64,000 nt of DNA from Rhizobium mayense (GTDB taxonomy: Bacteria; Pseudomonadota; Alphaproteobacteria; Rhizobiales; Rhizobiaceae), in NCBI RefSeq assembly GCF_030272705.1, contig NZ_JARFYM010000008.1, positions 62,001 through 126,000 of the forward strand, given 5' to 3'. The notes under the pieces are model-generated. The model saw only the letters and a list, made by a program, of their open reading frames with translations, made no database searches and was not told the DNA's origin. This document shows, piece by piece, positions 35,298 to 45,573 of the stretch; within the stretch, counting starts at the first letter, position 1, and the number at the start of each line of letters is the position of its first letter. The position numbers were made by a program, and so were the translations under genes.

Positions 35298-36914
35298 TCA
35301 ATGGCGGAAATGACGCACGCCCGTGAAGACCATCGCAACATTGTGCTCGTCAGCGGCATCGATGACTTCCTGGTCGCGCATCGAACCACCCGGCTGAATG
35401 ACGGCTGTCGCGCCTGCTGCAATCGCCGACAGCAGACCGTCCGCGAAGGGCAGGAAAGCTTCGGAAGCAACGGCCGAGCCGCGTGTCAGCGGCTCGGCGA
35501 GCCCCATGGCCTTGGCGGCTTCCTCCGCCTTGATCGCGGCAATACGGGCGGAATCGACGCGGCTCATCTGACCGGCGCCAATACCGGCTGTCTGGCCATC
35601 CTTGGCATAGACGACCGCATTTGATTTCACGTGCTTGGCGACGCGGAAGGCGAACTTCATGTCTTCCAGCTCCTGCGCCGTCGGCGCACGCTTGGTAACC
35701 ACCTTCAGCTCCATATCCTCGACCAGCGCGTTGTCGCGGTTCTGGACGAGCAGACCGCCGGACACGGTCTTGGCGGTCAGGCCGGCCGCGCGCGGATCAG
35801 GCAGGGCGCCGACCGAAAGCAGGCGAAGGTTCGGTTTGCGGGCGATGATCGCCTTGGCTTCCTCAGTGACCTCTGGCGCGATGATGACCTCGGTGAAGAG
35901 CTTGACGATCTCTTCCGCCGTCGCCGCGTCAAGAATGCTGTTCAGCGCGATGATGCCGCCGAAGGCCGACACCGAGTCGCAGGCGAGAGCCCGCTTGTAG
36001 GCCTCGACCAGGCTCGGGCCGGTGGCTACGCCGCAGGGGTTGGCATGCTTGATGATCGCGCAGGCCGGACCCTTTTCCGGCAGGAACTCGGCAACGAGCT
36101 CATAGGCCGCGTCGGTATCATTGATGTTGTTGTAGGAGAGCTGCTTGCCCTGGATCAGCGTCGCGGTCGAGACACCAGGCCGGTTTTCGCCGGTGACGTA
36201 GAATGCCGCCTTCTGATGCGGGTTTTCGCCGTAGCGCATTTCCTCGCGCAGGGCGCCGCCGATGACACGGTGGCGCGGAGTTGCGATATCCAGCGCTTCG
36301 GCGAACCAGTTGGAGATCATCGCGTCATAGGCCGCGGTGCGGGCGAAAGCCTTGGCGGCCATGCGCTGGCGGAAGGCATAGGCGGTCTGGCCGGCGTCGG
36401 TCGAAAGCTGCTCCAGCAGCTCGGGATAGTCGGCCGGATCGGTGAGGATCGTTACATAGGCGTGGTTCTTGGCCGAAGCTCGAATCATCGCAGGGCCGCC
36501 GATGTCGATATTCTCGACCGTCGTCGGATAGTCTCCGCCGGCCTTGCGGACGTCTTCGAAGGGATAGAGATTGATGACGACGAGGTCGATGCCCTCGATG
36601 CCGTGCTCCTTCATCGCCGCCTGATGCTCGGCGTCATCACGGATAGCGAGCAGGCCGCCATGCACTTTCGGATGTAGCGTCTTGACGCGCCCGTCCATGA
36701 TCTCCGGAAAACCCGTTACGTCGGACACATCGGTAACGGCAAGGCCAGCCGCCGAAATCGTCTTGTGCGTGCCGCCGGTCGACAACAGCCGCACGCCCTT
36801 TTCGCTGAGCGCCCGGGCAAACTCGACGATGCCGGTCTTGTCGGAGACGGACAGAAGCGCGGTCTTCACCTTAACTTTGTCGGGGGCTGGGATTTTTTTG
36901 GAAACGACGGCCAT
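35298..36914 (-). CDS. purH: Bifunctional AICAR transformylase / IMP cyclohydrolase PurH
   Basis: 538 residues from ATG 36914, preceded by CTGGAGAAAGCC; an upstream in-frame start at 36968 would add 18 non-conserved residues. The N-terminal MGS-like cyclohydrolase domain contains [16 protein letters not shown] and STGGTHKTI. The C-terminal transformylase domain contains [38 protein letters not shown] and [15 protein letters not shown]. It performs the last two steps of IMP synthesis in the cytoplasm. Upstream, in the same direction, lies the heparinase-like gene, after an 89-bp gap. Confidence 0.97.
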   Translation of the reverse strand: MAVVSKKIPAPDKVKVKTALLSVSDKTGIVEFARALSEKGVRLLSTGGTHKTISAAGLAVTDVSDVTGFPEIMDGRVKTLHPKVHGGLLAIRDDAEHQAAMKEHGIEGIDLVVINLYPFEDVRKAGGDYPTTVENIDIGGPAMIRASAKNHAYVTILTDPADYPELLEQLSTDAGQTAYAFRQRMAAKAFARTAAYDAMISNWFAEALDIATPRHRVIGGALREEMRYGENPHQKAAFYVTGENRPGVSTATLIQGKQLSYNNINDTDAAYELVAEFLPEKGPACAIIKHANPCGVATGPSLVEAYKRALACDSVSAFGGIIALNSILDAATAEEIVKLFTEVIIAPEVTEEAKAIIARKPNLRLLSVGALPDPRAAGLTAKTVSGGLLVQNRDNALVEDMELKVVTKRAPTAQELEDMKFAFRVAKHVKSNAVVYAKDGQTAGIGAGQMSRVDSARIAAIKAEEAAKAMGLAEPLTRGSAVASEAFLPFADGLLSAIAAGATAVIQPGGSMRDQEVIDAADEHNVAMVFTGVRHFRH

Positions 36915-37003
36915 TGGCTTTCTCCAGTCTAGCGTGAGGAGATGTCCGGCGACAGCGGCGCGGGACAATATGCCGCCCCGTTAACACAGCTTAAGCACTT
37001 AGC

Positions 37004-38653
37004 CTATGGCCGATAGGATAAAAACCAGCGGATTTCCGGCTTTTCGGCGATCGGGAAAACGATCTCGAGCTGGTCCGAAGCGCGCATGCCAGACGCATCG
37101 GCAAAAAAGATGTCCTCAGCCACCAACACCTCGTTGCCCGGCGAGGAGAATACCCAGGTCTCGCCATCCGGCGCGATCAGCAAGGCGGAGTCGGTCTCGG
37201 TCTGCAGCAGGCTGATGGAAGGATGGATGTGAAAGCGTGCAGAGGCCAGGCCGCCATCGCTCTTCAGCAGTGATTTCTTGCCCTCCGGAACGAAAAATCG
37301 GTCGCGGCCGGCAAGAATGGTGCCGCTGGCATTCAGGCTCAGCTCGCGCTCATGGGCATAGCCAAAGGTCGAGAGATAGCCGTCATGTACCGCCCGGATA
37401 TAATCACGGCCATCTTCGGTTTCGGCGCGCTCGACGATGACCTTTTTCACGCCGCTGACCATCACCGGGCCGAGGGTTTTCGACTTCGAAAACAGGCTCG
37501 ACGACGTATCGTCGAGCGTCACGGTCGAATGCGCCGCCGTGGCGCGAGCCGCCTGGATGTAGCGCTCACCGGCAAAATTCGGCGAACCGGAATTGACGAT
37601 GAAGCGGTATTTGCCTGAGGACATTTCGAAGGACAAGCAGCCGGCATGCGCCGTGCGGCTGAGATCGGCGGAAGCGGGCGCCCCGGTGTCGACGATGACG
37701 ACGGCGTGTCCAGCCGCCAGCCGATGATATTTGCTATGCGGCAGCGCCTTGAACGCCTGGCCGGCGGTTTCGTCATAACGCAGCACCGACATCAGCTCGT
37801 TGGCGAGCGTCGAGGTCGCGCCATTGAACAGCGCCAGGTCGCCATCCTGATGCCGGAAGAAGCGCAAGGCTGGATACATGCGGTCGATGCCTGGGATCAG
37901 CCGCGACGGCGCATCATGGCCAAGATTGACGTAGGTCTGGCGCAGCGGCAGCAGGTCGAGCAGCAGTTCCAGCGCCACGCGCGGATTGCGCGAAATATGC
38001 CCTCCATCCTGCAGGATCTGCCGGTCGATTTCCCGGTCGAGCGCCTGGCCGGCGCGCTTCAGCGTCGAGGCGCCGTTCGGCATGGCGACAGAGGACAAGG
38101 CGAGCGCAATCCGCACCCTAAACCGTGTCTCACCGTCCCGTGTCGTTGCCGCCACGCGACGGAGATAACGAACATGGAAGGCCAGCATGCGCATGAAACG
38201 GCGATAAAAACCGCCGTCCGTGCCCTGCAGGACCACGGGCGAATGCGACAACCAGGCAATCAGCCGTTGGGCGGCAGTATCAGCCGCCCAGGCAACACCC
38301 CGCAATCGGTAGCCATGGACGGCCATCCAGTCGTTGAGAATGGATCGCGCCATTGCTGCGGCCTGATCGCTCTTTTCCGCCCGCAAATGCCGCAGCCAGC
38401 GGAAACTGTGCAACCGGGCAGCAAAGGCCTGCGACGGCAGCTCGAGGGCGAAGGGCGATTGTCCCTCTGTTTCCAACACCCGGCCCGCCAACAGGATGCG
38501 GCCGTTCAAAAGCTCTTCAACGAAAAACGGATCGATGCTGCGCAGGTCCGTCGGAGCCACGATCAACCGTTCCGGCACACGCATCGTGTGGCGGGTAAGA
38601 CGCAATCGCGCTAACGCCGTGCGGCGCGACATTCGCCGCCATGCTTCCCGCAT
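37004..38653 (-). CDS. Heparinase II/III family protein
   Basis: About 549 residues from ATG 38653, chosen because GGTGAG lies 7 bp upstream; an ATG at 38689 would add 12. The N-terminal half is an alpha-helical toroid-like region (FHVRYLRRV, LLDLLPLRQTYVNLGH). The C-terminal half, beta-sandwich-like, has the family's HAGCLSFEMSSGKYRFIVNSGSP and RATAAHSTVTLDDTSSS (cited in part), which hold the usual His/Tyr region. These are polysaccharide lyase folds, but this alphaproteobacterial type often lacks experimental activity and no signal peptide is evident. It is the upstream neighbour of purH and lies 154 bp downstream of rsmB. Confidence 0.85.
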   Translation of the reverse strand: MREAWRRMSRRTALARLRLTRHTMRVPERLIVAPTDLRSIDPFFVEELLNGRILLAGRVLETEGQSPFALELPSQAFAARLHSFRWLRHLRAEKSDQAAAMARSILNDWMAVHGYRLRGVAWAADTAAQRLIAWLSHSPVVLQGTDGGFYRRFMRMLAFHVRYLRRVAATTRDGETRFRVRIALALSSVAMPNGASTLKRAGQALDREIDRQILQDGGHISRNPRVALELLLDLLPLRQTYVNLGHDAPSRLIPGIDRMYPALRFFRHQDGDLALFNGATSTLANELMSVLRYDETAGQAFKALPHSKYHRLAAGHAVVIVDTGAPASADLSRTAHAGCLSFEMSSGKYRFIVNSGSPNFAGERYIQAARATAAHSTVTLDDTSSSLFSKSKTLGPVMVSGVKKVIVERAETEDGRDYIRAVHDGYLSTFGYAHERELSLNASGTILAGRDRFFVPEGKKSLLKSDGGLASARFHIHPSISLLQTETDSALLIAPDGETWVFSSPGNEVLVAEDIFFADASGMRASDQLEIVFPIAEKPEIRWFLSYRP

Positions 38654-38807
38654 GTGTAAACTCACCGAACCCTGCCGGAAAACCTGCATATTTGCTTATG
38701 CTTACTCTCTATCTCTGTGGTTAAGAAGAGGTTAGGAATATGCCAAATAAGGACATTGTGCCCTATTTTTGGTCAAGTCGAGCGTAAGCACTTAAGGAGG
38801 CCCGCCG

Positions 38808-40214
38808 CTATCGCGTGCGGCGGAGCACCACGGCGAAGAACCCATCCAACCCGGACGCAAAACCACCGGAAAGCGGCAGCATGTCAGGCGTGGTGCGGAA
38901 AGCGCCGAGAGGCGAAATCGCGGCCTCGAGACCCGGCCATTCCTCGGGTTTAATCGGCACGCGCTCAGCCATGTCCGTCTCCGCCAGAACCCGCGCGACA
39001 AGATGCTCGCCCTCTTCGGGATCGAGCGAACAGTTGGAGAAAACGACAAGCCCGGCGGGCTTGACCAAGGTCAATGCGTGGCGCAGCAGGCGCTCCTGCA
39101 GAGCCGCAAGCTTGGCGATGTCCTCCGGACCCTTGGTCCAGAGCACGTCGGGATGACGACGGGTCGTACCCGTCGAAGAGCAGGGGGTATCGAGAAGAGC
39201 GGCGTCGAAGAGATCCTCGGGCTGAAACTTGGCCATATCGCCGGCGACGGTTTCCGCTTCCAGCCCGAGCCGCGCCAGGTTGGCGGCGAGCCGCTTGAGG
39301 CGATTTGCGGATTGGTCGAGCGCAGTCACCTTGCCGCCGGCAAGGATGAGCTGCGCGGTCTTGCCGCCGGGCGCGGCGCAGAGATCTACGACTTTGCTGC
39401 CGGCAAGCGAACCGAACAATTTTGCCGGAATGCTGGCGGCGGCATCCTGGACCCACCATTCGCCTTCTGAAAATCCATCGAGCGAGGGAATCGAGCCCTC
39501 GAAGGCCGCCAACCGCACGCCGCCGGTCGGCAACACGACGCCATTCAAGCGCTTCGCCCAACCTTCGGCATCGGATTTCACCGTGACGTCGATCGCCGCC
39601 GGCTCCAATTGCGTGTCGGAAATCCTCAGCGCCGCGTCAGCGCCATAGGCAGCTTCGAGACGCGTCAGGAACCAGGCCGGCATGGCCGGCACGTTCGCGA
39701 CCCTGGCCAGGATATCCTGCTTCTCCCGCCCGATTCGCCTGAGAATGGCGTTGACCAGCTTGGCAAAACGGCGATTGCGCGGGTCCTGGTTGGCCTGCTC
39801 GACGGCAATATCGACGGCAGAATGATCCGGCACGTCGAGATAGAGCATCTGCGCGGCACCCGCCACCAACACATGATGCAGGGCGCGGGCGCCTTCCGGC
39901 AACGGCGACTCCAGTAGCGACGCAATCGCCGCCTCGATGCGCGGCAAATGGCGTAGCGCCGAGTTCAGAATGGCACGCACCAGCGCCCGGTCGCTCTCCC
40001 CGAGCGCCCTATAGGCAGGATTGCCACCTTCAGCATCCAGCATGCCGTCAAGCGGCGTCTTGCGGTCGATAACGGCCGCCAGGATTTTCGTCGCGGCGGC
40101 GCGCGCGGCGAATCCGGGCTTGGCCGGCGCCGAATCATGCGGCCGATGCTGCGGTGAGCGATTTCGCGATTGTCTTCCGTCTTTGTTGAAAGGCTTCTTA
40201 TTATTGGAATTCAA
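38808..40214 (-). CDS. rsmB: RsmB-family rRNA cytosine-5 methyltransferase (Sun/Fmu)
   Basis: 468 residues. An N-terminal NusB-like helical domain (about 35-165) precedes a Rossmann SAM methyltransferase domain. It carries the SAM motif [15 protein letters not shown] (275-289), the release Cys345 in DTPCSSTG and the catalytic Cys395 in [12 protein letters not shown]. coli RsmB methylates C967 of 16S rRNA; this is the likely role, though other NOL1/NOP2 members exist in rhizobia. The ATG overlaps the htpX stop by 4 bp (40211-40214), indicating translational coupling with htpX. The N-terminus is rich in Lys/Arg/Asn. Confidence 0.9.
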   Translation of the reverse strand: MNSNNKKPFNKDGRQSRNRSPQHRPHDSAPAKPGFAARAAATKILAAVIDRKTPLDGMLDAEGGNPAYRALGESDRALVRAILNSALRHLPRIEAAIASLLESPLPEGARALHHVLVAGAAQMLYLDVPDHSAVDIAVEQANQDPRNRRFAKLVNAILRRIGREKQDILARVANVPAMPAWFLTRLEAAYGADAALRISDTQLEPAAIDVTVKSDAEGWAKRLNGVVLPTGGVRLAAFEGSIPSLDGFSEGEWWVQDAAASIPAKLFGSLAGSKVVDLCAAPGGKTAQLILAGGKVTALDQSANRLKRLAANLARLGLEAETVAGDMAKFQPEDLFDAALLDTPCSSTGTTRRHPDVLWTKGPEDIAKLAALQERLLRHALTLVKPAGLVVFSNCSLDPEEGEHLVARVLAETDMAERVPIKPEEWPGLEAAISPLGAFRTTPDMLPLSGGFASGLDGFFAVVLRRTR

Positions 40215-41200
40215 GACCAGGGTCCCTTCGGCGGTTGCGAACCACCGCGACCCGTATTCGGTACGGAGCGCGATTTGCGCACCGGATTAGCAGTCAAGAT
40301 CGGTCCCGTCGAGCCAAAGCCGGGCGGCGTGCTCACGGCAGGGCCCGCGCCACCGCCGCCATACCGCGCCATCTCGCGCAGCGCGGCGATGCGGTTTTCC
40401 GTATCCGGGTGCGTGGAGAACAGATTGTCCATACGGGCGCCGGAAAGCGGATTGATGATGAACATATGCGCCGTCGCCGGATGACCTTCGGCCTCTTCAT
40501 TCGGAATATACTCCGCCCCTCGGGCGATCTTGCCGAGCGCCGAGGCGAGCCAGAGGGGATTGCCGCAGATTTCGGCACCGCGACGGTCGGCAGAATATTC
40601 ACGCGTACGGCTGATCGCCATCTGCACCAGCATGGCGGCGAGGGGCGCGACGATCATCGCCACCAGCACACCGACGATACCAAGGGGATTGTTGCTGTCT
40701 CGGCGGCCGCCGAAGAAGAAGGCGAAATTACCGAGCATGGAGATGGCGCCGGCGAGCGTCGCCGTGATGGTCATCGTCAGCGTATCGCGGTTTTGCACAT
40801 GCGCCAGTTCATGCGCCATCACGCCGGCCACTTCCTCTGGCGTCAGAGCGTTGAGCAGGCCGGTCGAGGCGGCAACGGCGGCGTTTTCGGGATTGCGACC
40901 GGTGGCGAAGGCATTCGGCTGCGGGCTGTCATAGAGATAGACCTTAGGCATCGGCAGGCCAGCATTGCGCGCGAGGTCGCGGATGATCCGATAGAACTCC
41001 GGTGCGCTGCGCTCGTCCACCTCCTGTGCATGATAGGTGGAGAGCACCATGCGGTCGGAATTCCAATAGGAAAAGAAATTCATGCCGGCCGCGGCGACAA
41101 GCGCAATCATCATGCCGGCTTGACCACCGATCAAATAGCCGACGCCCATAAACAGGGCGGTCATGAAGGCAAGCAACATGGCAGTGCGCATGAGGTTCAT
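40211..41200 (-). CDS. htpX: Membrane metalloprotease HtpX
   Basis: 329 residues. Two N-terminal membrane helices (residues 7-25 and 30-46) precede the zinc motif HELAH (His130, Glu131, His134). The third ligand is probably the Glu in [10 protein letters not shown], and two further hydrophobic segments lie between ([17 protein letters not shown] and [20 protein letters not shown]). The active site faces the cytoplasm. In E. coli HtpX works with FtsH in membrane protein quality control under envelope stress. The glycine/proline-rich C-terminus after residue 300 is typical of rhizobial forms. It is first in an htpX-rsmB operon. Confidence 0.95.
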   Translation of the reverse strand: MNLMRTAMLLAFMTALFMGVGYLIGGQAGMMIALVAAAGMNFFSYWNSDRMVLSTYHAQEVDERSAPEFYRIIRDLARNAGLPMPKVYLYDSPQPNAFATGRNPENAAVAASTGLLNALTPEEVAGVMAHELAHVQNRDTLTMTITATLAGAISMLGNFAFFFGGRRDSNNPLGIVGVLVAMIVAPLAAMLVQMAISRTREYSADRRGAEICGNPLWLASALGKIARGAEYIPNEEAEGHPATAHMFIINPLSGARMDNLFSTHPDTENRIAALREMARYGGGGAGPAVSTPPGFGSTGPILTANPVRKSRSVPNTGRGGSQPPKGPWS

Positions 41201-41308
41201 CTGATGTCTCCATCACATCGTCAGTCCGAACCTTTTTCTTTGCGGCCGGACGCACTATGATTTGGCTATTCACCCGCCTATTTCAACAGCTCTAGGCCGC
41301 ATCACGCC

Positions 41309-41527
41309 ATGCAGATTGCAGATAACGACAATAAAAACGACATCGACGCCGACGAGGCGCCCCGCAAGCCGCTCTCGCCGGCCGCCAAGCGAGCGCTCGC
41401 CGAGGCCGAAGAGCGCCGTAAAGCCCAGGTCCAACCAGAACTGCCCCCCGAAACCGGCGGACGCGGTGGCGCCGAGCCCTCACGATTTGGCGATTGGGAG
41501 ATCAATGGGCGTGCGATCGATTTTTGA
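41309..41527 (+). CDS. DUF1674 protein, SdhAF4-like succinate dehydrogenase assembly factor
   Basis: 72 residues. The C-terminal GGRGGAEPSRFGDWEINGRA block matches the DUF1674/SdhAF4 signature (G..GPEPTRYGDWE..GR..DF), ending ..AIDF. In mitochondria SDHAF4 chaperones the flavinylated SdhA subunit before assembly; the bacterial role is inferred from homology. The N-terminus is charged and low in complexity (NDNKNDIDADEAPRKPL). It is divergent from htpX, with a 108-bp shared upstream region. No sdh gene lies in the window. Confidence 0.85.
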   Translation: MQIADNDNKNDIDADEAPRKPLSPAAKRALAEAEERRKAQVQPELPPETGGRGGAEPSRFGDWEINGRAIDF

Positions 41528-41692
41528 GATTGGCTTGTTCGCGATCCTGAATGTGCTGCCGCCTATGACGCGGTGAACTACCCCGACGAAGCCGGAGATC
41601 TTCCGAGACGCGCCGGCTTGGAGCGAAGGCCTACTCGACTAGGTCGCCCGCACAGCAGTCGCCTTTTTTCAACGTTTCCAGATAGAAGCCAT

Positions 41693-41725
41693 GAACTAGG
41701 CGAGGGCTTATCCTTCGCCTAGTTC
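41693..41725. terminator. Bidirectional terminator between the DUF1674 gene and acs
   Basis: GAACTAGGCGA (41693-41703) pairs perfectly with TCGCCTAGTTC (41715-41725) across an 11-nt loop, between convergent genes. The 241-bp gap contains no other gene. Confidence 0.7.
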
Positions 41726-41768
41726 TAAGAAACTGTATCCCGCCCGCCAGGAGCGAGACAGACCTCGA

Positions 41769-43727
41769 TCAAGCCGCGTCGGCCCTGTTCTGCCTGTTGG
41801 CGATCAAGTCGTCGACAACAGCAGGATCGGCCAGCGTCGACGTATCGCCGAGCGAGCCGAAATCGTCTTCGGCAATTTTGCGCAGGATGCGGCGCATGAT
41901 CTTGCCGGAGCGGGTTTTCGGCAGGCCGGGAGCGAACTGAATCTTGTCGGGCGAGGCGATCGGGCCGATCTCCGCCCGCACATGTTTCACCAGCTCCTGC
42001 CGCAGCGCATCCGTACCCTCATGGCCGGCCATCAGTGTCACATAGCAATAGATGCCCTGACCCTTGATCGCATGCGGATAGCCGACAACGGCAGCTTCCG
42101 AGACATCCTGGTGCGAAACCAGAGCCGATTCGACCTCGGCGGTGCCAAGCCGGTGGCCTGAGACATTGAGCACGTCGTCGACACGGCCGGTAATCCAGTA
42201 ATAGCCGTCCTCATCGCGCCGGCAGCCGTCGCCGGTAAAATATTTGCCTTTGTAGGTGGAAAAATAGGTCTGAATGAAACGTTCATGGTCGCCATAGACC
42301 GTACGCATCTGGCCGGGCCAACTGTCGGCGATAACGAGATTGCCGTCAGCCGCCCCTTCCAGCAGATTGCCCTCATTGTCCACCAGTTCCGGCTGGACGC
42401 CGAAGAAGGGCAGGGTTGCCGAACCCGGCTTCAGGTCGGTCGCGCCCGGCAGCGGCGTAATCATATGGCCGCCGGTCTCCGTCTGCCACCAGGTATCGAC
42501 GATCGGGCAGCGGCCGTCACCGACGACATTGTAGTACCATTCCCAGGCTTCCGGATTGATCGGCTCGCCGACCGTTCCGAGCAGCCGCAACGAAGAGCGC
42601 GAAGAGCGCTTGACGAAGTCATCGCCGGCGCCCATCAGCGAACGGATCGCCGTCGGGGCGGTATAGAAGATATTGACCTTGTGCTTGTCGATAACCTCCC
42701 AGAAGCGGCCCTGGTCCGGGAAATTCGGCACGCCCTCGAACATCAGCGATGTCGCGCCGTTCGCTAGTGGCCCGTAGACGATGTAGGAATGACCGGTCAC
42801 CCAGCCGACGTCTGCGGTGCACCAGAAGATCTCGCCAGGATGATAATCGAAGACATATTCGTGCGTCATCGCCGCATAGACGAGATAACCGCCGGTCGTG
42901 TGCAGCACACCCTTCGGCTTGCCGGTCGAACCTGACGTATAGAGAATGAACAGCGGGTCTTCCGCCTTCATCTTCGCGGGCGGGCATTCCGCCTTCACCG
43001 TCGCAACTTCCTGATGATACCAGAGATCTCGACCCGGCGCCCAGCCGGTCTTGCCGCCGGTGCGGCGCACGACCAGAACCTTCTCGACGGTAACATACTG
43101 CCTGGCGGCGATATGGATCGCCGTATCGGTATTCTCCTTGAGCGGCACCGGCTTGCCGCCGCGCAAACCCTCGTCGCAGGTGATGACGAAGGTCGATTGG
43201 CAATCGACAATGCGCCCCGCCAGCGCCTCCGGGGAAAAGCCGCCGAAGACGACGGAATGCACCGCGCCGATGCGGGCGCAGGCGAGCATGGCATAGGCAG
43301 CCTCGGGGATCATCGGCATGTAGATGGTGACGCGATCGCCCTTCTTGACGCCATGCTTCTTCAACACATTCGCCAGGCGGCAGACGTGTTCGTAGAGCTC
43401 GTTATAGGTGATCTTCTTGTCGATATAGGGGTTGTCGCCTTCCCAGATGAAAGCCACGTCATCGCCATGCTTCTTCAGGTGACGGTCTATGCAATTGTAG
43501 GAAACGTTGGTCAGCCCGTCTTCGAACCATTTGATCGAGACTTTCCCTTTGAAGGACGTGTTCTTGACCTTGGTATAGGGCTTGAACCAGTCGATCCGCT
43601 GGCCGTGTTTGCCCCAGAAATAGTCGGGATCCTCGACGCTCTGCCTGTACCATTTCTGATATTTTGCCGCATCGATCAAAGCTTGCGCTTTGACCGGCTT
43701 CGTCACCGGATGAATCTTTTCCGACAT
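41769..43727 (-). CDS. acs: Acetyl-CoA synthetase
   Basis: 652 residues from ATG 43727, where GAGGAGGAAACC gives an excellent ribosome-binding site; the longer frame to 43784 is not needed. It activates acetate with ATP and CoA via acetyl-AMP. Landmarks are [32 protein letters not shown] ([15 protein letters not shown]), the AMP-binding P-loop [28 protein letters not shown] and the C-terminal [11 protein letters not shown] with the acetylatable Lys. The gene is divergent from trcR; the 221-bp gap between them holds both promoters. Confidence 0.97.
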   Translation of the reverse strand: MSEKIHPVTKPVKAQALIDAAKYQKWYRQSVEDPDYFWGKHGQRIDWFKPYTKVKNTSFKGKVSIKWFEDGLTNVSYNCIDRHLKKHGDDVAFIWEGDNPYIDKKITYNELYEHVCRLANVLKKHGVKKGDRVTIYMPMIPEAAYAMLACARIGAVHSVVFGGFSPEALAGRIVDCQSTFVITCDEGLRGGKPVPLKENTDTAIHIAARQYVTVEKVLVVRRTGGKTGWAPGRDLWYHQEVATVKAECPPAKMKAEDPLFILYTSGSTGKPKGVLHTTGGYLVYAAMTHEYVFDYHPGEIFWCTADVGWVTGHSYIVYGPLANGATSLMFEGVPNFPDQGRFWEVIDKHKVNIFYTAPTAIRSLMGAGDDFVKRSSRSSLRLLGTVGEPINPEAWEWYYNVVGDGRCPIVDTWWQTETGGHMITPLPGATDLKPGSATLPFFGVQPELVDNEGNLLEGAADGNLVIADSWPGQMRTVYGDHERFIQTYFSTYKGKYFTGDGCRRDEDGYYWITGRVDDVLNVSGHRLGTAEVESALVSHQDVSEAAVVGYPHAIKGQGIYCYVTLMAGHEGTDALRQELVKHVRAEIGPIASPDKIQFAPGLPKTRSGKIMRRILRKIAEDDFGSLGDTSTLADPAVVDDLIANRQNRADAA

Positions 43728-43948
43728 GGTTTCCTCCTCAATCCTGGCCATCTCTTTCGAGATTATGGCGCTCATTCCACGCAATCAATAGCAGCTCAAG
43801 TTACGACAGCAATTGGACAAAGCGCATTTCATCCGCAAAGAATTGCAATTCCGCAACACTGCGGTTATATAGGGCCATATTTCCCGGACAATGTGGTGTT
43901 ACACCCCGGACCGCGACACCGGCGCGGACTGACAGAAGGACTATATCC

Positions 43949-44656
43949 ATGGCTCAACAATTGCTCATGCCGAAGGCAACCGCCATTTGGCTTGTCGACA
44001 ATACAGCCTTGTCGTTCGACCAGATTGCGCAGTTCTGCAAGCTACATCCGCTCGAGGTCAAGGCCATTGCCGATGGCGAAGCGGCCCAGGGCATCAAGGG
44101 CCTCGACCCGATCGCCACCGGCCAGCTTTCGCGCGACGAAATCGCGCGTGCCGAAGCCAATCCGAACCACAAGCTGAAGATTTCCGAACCGAAGGTTCGC
44201 GTGCCGGAATCCAAGCGCCGCGGCCCGCGCTATACGCCGGTCTCCAAGCGCCAGGATCGGCCGAACGCCATTCTCTGGCTGGTACGCAACCATCCGGAAC
44301 TGAAGGACGCGCAGATTTCCCGTCTGGTCGGCACTACCAAGTCCACCATCGAACAGATTCGCGACCGCACGCACTGGAACTCGACGAACCTGACGCCGAT
44401 GGATCCGGTGACACTCGGCCTCTGCAGCCAGATCGACCTCGACATGGAAGTGGAAAAGGCCGCCAAGGGTCGTCCGTTGCCGACCGCCGCCGAACTCGGC
44501 GCGACGCTGCAGCCGGCGCAGGAGACCGAGAAGCTCGGCTTCAGCTACGACCGCGACGACGAGAAGGAAAAGGAAATCGACGCCGACGCCGTCTTTGCCA
44601 AGCTGAAGTCGCTGAAGTCCACCACGCCGGACGAGGACGACGACGACCGGTACTGA
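43949..44656 (+). CDS. trcR: Cell cycle transcriptional regulator TrcR (DUF1013)
   Basis: 235 residues. The whole protein matches the alphaproteobacterial DUF1013 family: MPKATAIWLVDNTALSFDQIAQFC near the start, an ISEPKVRVPESKRRGPRYTP linker, then a helix-turn-helix-like NAILWLVRNHPELKDAQISRLVGTTKSTI (RNHPELKDAQISRLVGTTKS) and RDRTHWNSTNLTPMDPV. The family is named TrcR after the Caulobacter protein associated with cell-cycle transcription. The Asp-rich tail (PDEDDDDRY) is unusual in composition but typical of the family. A terminator follows at 44680. Confidence 0.9.
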   Translation: MAQQLLMPKATAIWLVDNTALSFDQIAQFCKLHPLEVKAIADGEAAQGIKGLDPIATGQLSRDEIARAEANPNHKLKISEPKVRVPESKRRGPRYTPVSKRQDRPNAILWLVRNHPELKDAQISRLVGTTKSTIEQIRDRTHWNSTNLTPMDPVTLGLCSQIDLDMEVEKAAKGRPLPTAAELGATLQPAQETEKLGFSYDRDDEKEKEIDADAVFAKLKSLKSTTPDEDDDDRY

Positions 44657-44679
44657 GACGCGATCGATCCCGCGATTCG

Positions 44680-44709
44680 AAGCCCCGGCTTTCGCCGGGG
44701 CTTATTTTT
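44680..44709. terminator. Terminator between trcR and the YggS gene
   Basis: AAGCCCCGGC (44680-44689) pairs with GCCGGGGCTT (44694-44703), with a 4-nt TTTC loop and TATTTTTG following on the + strand. It can end trcR, and lies 4 bp from the end of the convergent YggS gene. Confidence 0.88.
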
Positions 44710-44713
44710 GACC

Positions 44714-45373
44714 TTAACGCGCCCCGAAAATTGCAGAGCCGACGCGAACGCTGGTGGCACCGAAGGCGACGGCAATCTCGTAGTCGCTCGACATGCCCAT
44801 GGAGAGCTTATCGACCCCGCTCTTCTTGGCTAGTTTGGCTAGCAGCGCGAAATGTGGCCCGGGATTCTCATCGGCGGGCGGGATGCACATCAGCCCCTCG
44901 ATCGAAAGCCCAAGCTCGCCTCGGCAAAAATCGACGAAAGCAATCGTGTCATCAGGCGCGATCCCGGCCTTTTGCGGCTCCAGGCCGGTGTTGACCTGCA
45001 CGTAAAGCCGCAGCACCTTGCCCTGACGTTTCATTTCGTCCGCCAAGGCGCGGGCGATCTTTTCCCGGTCGACCGTTTCGATGACATCGAACAACGCCAC
45101 GGCATCCGCCGCCTTGTTCGATTGCAGCGGCCCGATCAGATGCAGCTCGACCCCTGGAGTTTCGGCTTTGAGCACCGGCCACTTGCCCTGGCTTTCCTGG
45201 ACGCGGTTTTCGCCAAACACCCGTTGACCGGCTGAAATCGCGGGGCGGATCGCTTCAGCATCGAAGGTCTTGGAAACAGCGACAAGCTGCACGGCACCCG
45301 CCGGCCGGTCAGCCTGACGCTCCGCTGCCGCGATATGGGCACGAACCGCGTTCAACCGCTCTTGAAGTTCCAT
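44714..45373 (-). CDS. YggS/PROSC-family pyridoxal phosphate homeostasis protein
   Basis: 219 residues from ATG 45373; a longer frame to 45475 lies in non-conserved sequence. This is the fold type III PLP-binding barrel, with Lys35 in VAVSKTFDAEAIRPAI as Schiff-base Lys. Other family motifs are RVFGENRVQE, ELHLIGPLQSNKA, YVQVNTGLEPQKAGI, LMCIPP and LSMGMSSDYEIAV. The family controls free PLP and affects amino acid and oxoacid pools; it has no known catalytic reaction. It is divergent from leuS; the 200-bp gap between them holds no other gene. Confidence 0.93.
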   Translation of the reverse strand: MELQERLNAVRAHIAAAERQADRPAGAVQLVAVSKTFDAEAIRPAISAGQRVFGENRVQESQGKWPVLKAETPGVELHLIGPLQSNKAADAVALFDVIETVDREKIARALADEMKRQGKVLRLYVQVNTGLEPQKAGIAPDDTIAFVDFCRGELGLSIEGLMCIPPADENPGPHFALLAKLAKKSGVDKLSMGMSSDYEIAVAFGATSVRVGSAIFGAR

Positions 45374-45573
45374 CTTTTTGCCTCGATATTTACGCCTATT
45401 CCTGAGACTTTGGAGTAATGAGCCAGGCGGCCTTTGCCAAGGGCCGATGCCGCAGAATCCGGCTTTGCTTCGCAAGATAAGGCACTTGCCGCACCCGCTA
45501 AACTTGACGCTTGGTTGGTTTCGTGATGAAGGTCACGGCCAACTCCCCATGATATTCCGGAATACAAGATCAA

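Noticed and set aside
35626..35641. CACGTG-containing sequence inside purH (GATTTCACGTGCTTGG)
   Set aside because: Only the TTTCACGTG half fits parS; the other arm differs at most positions.
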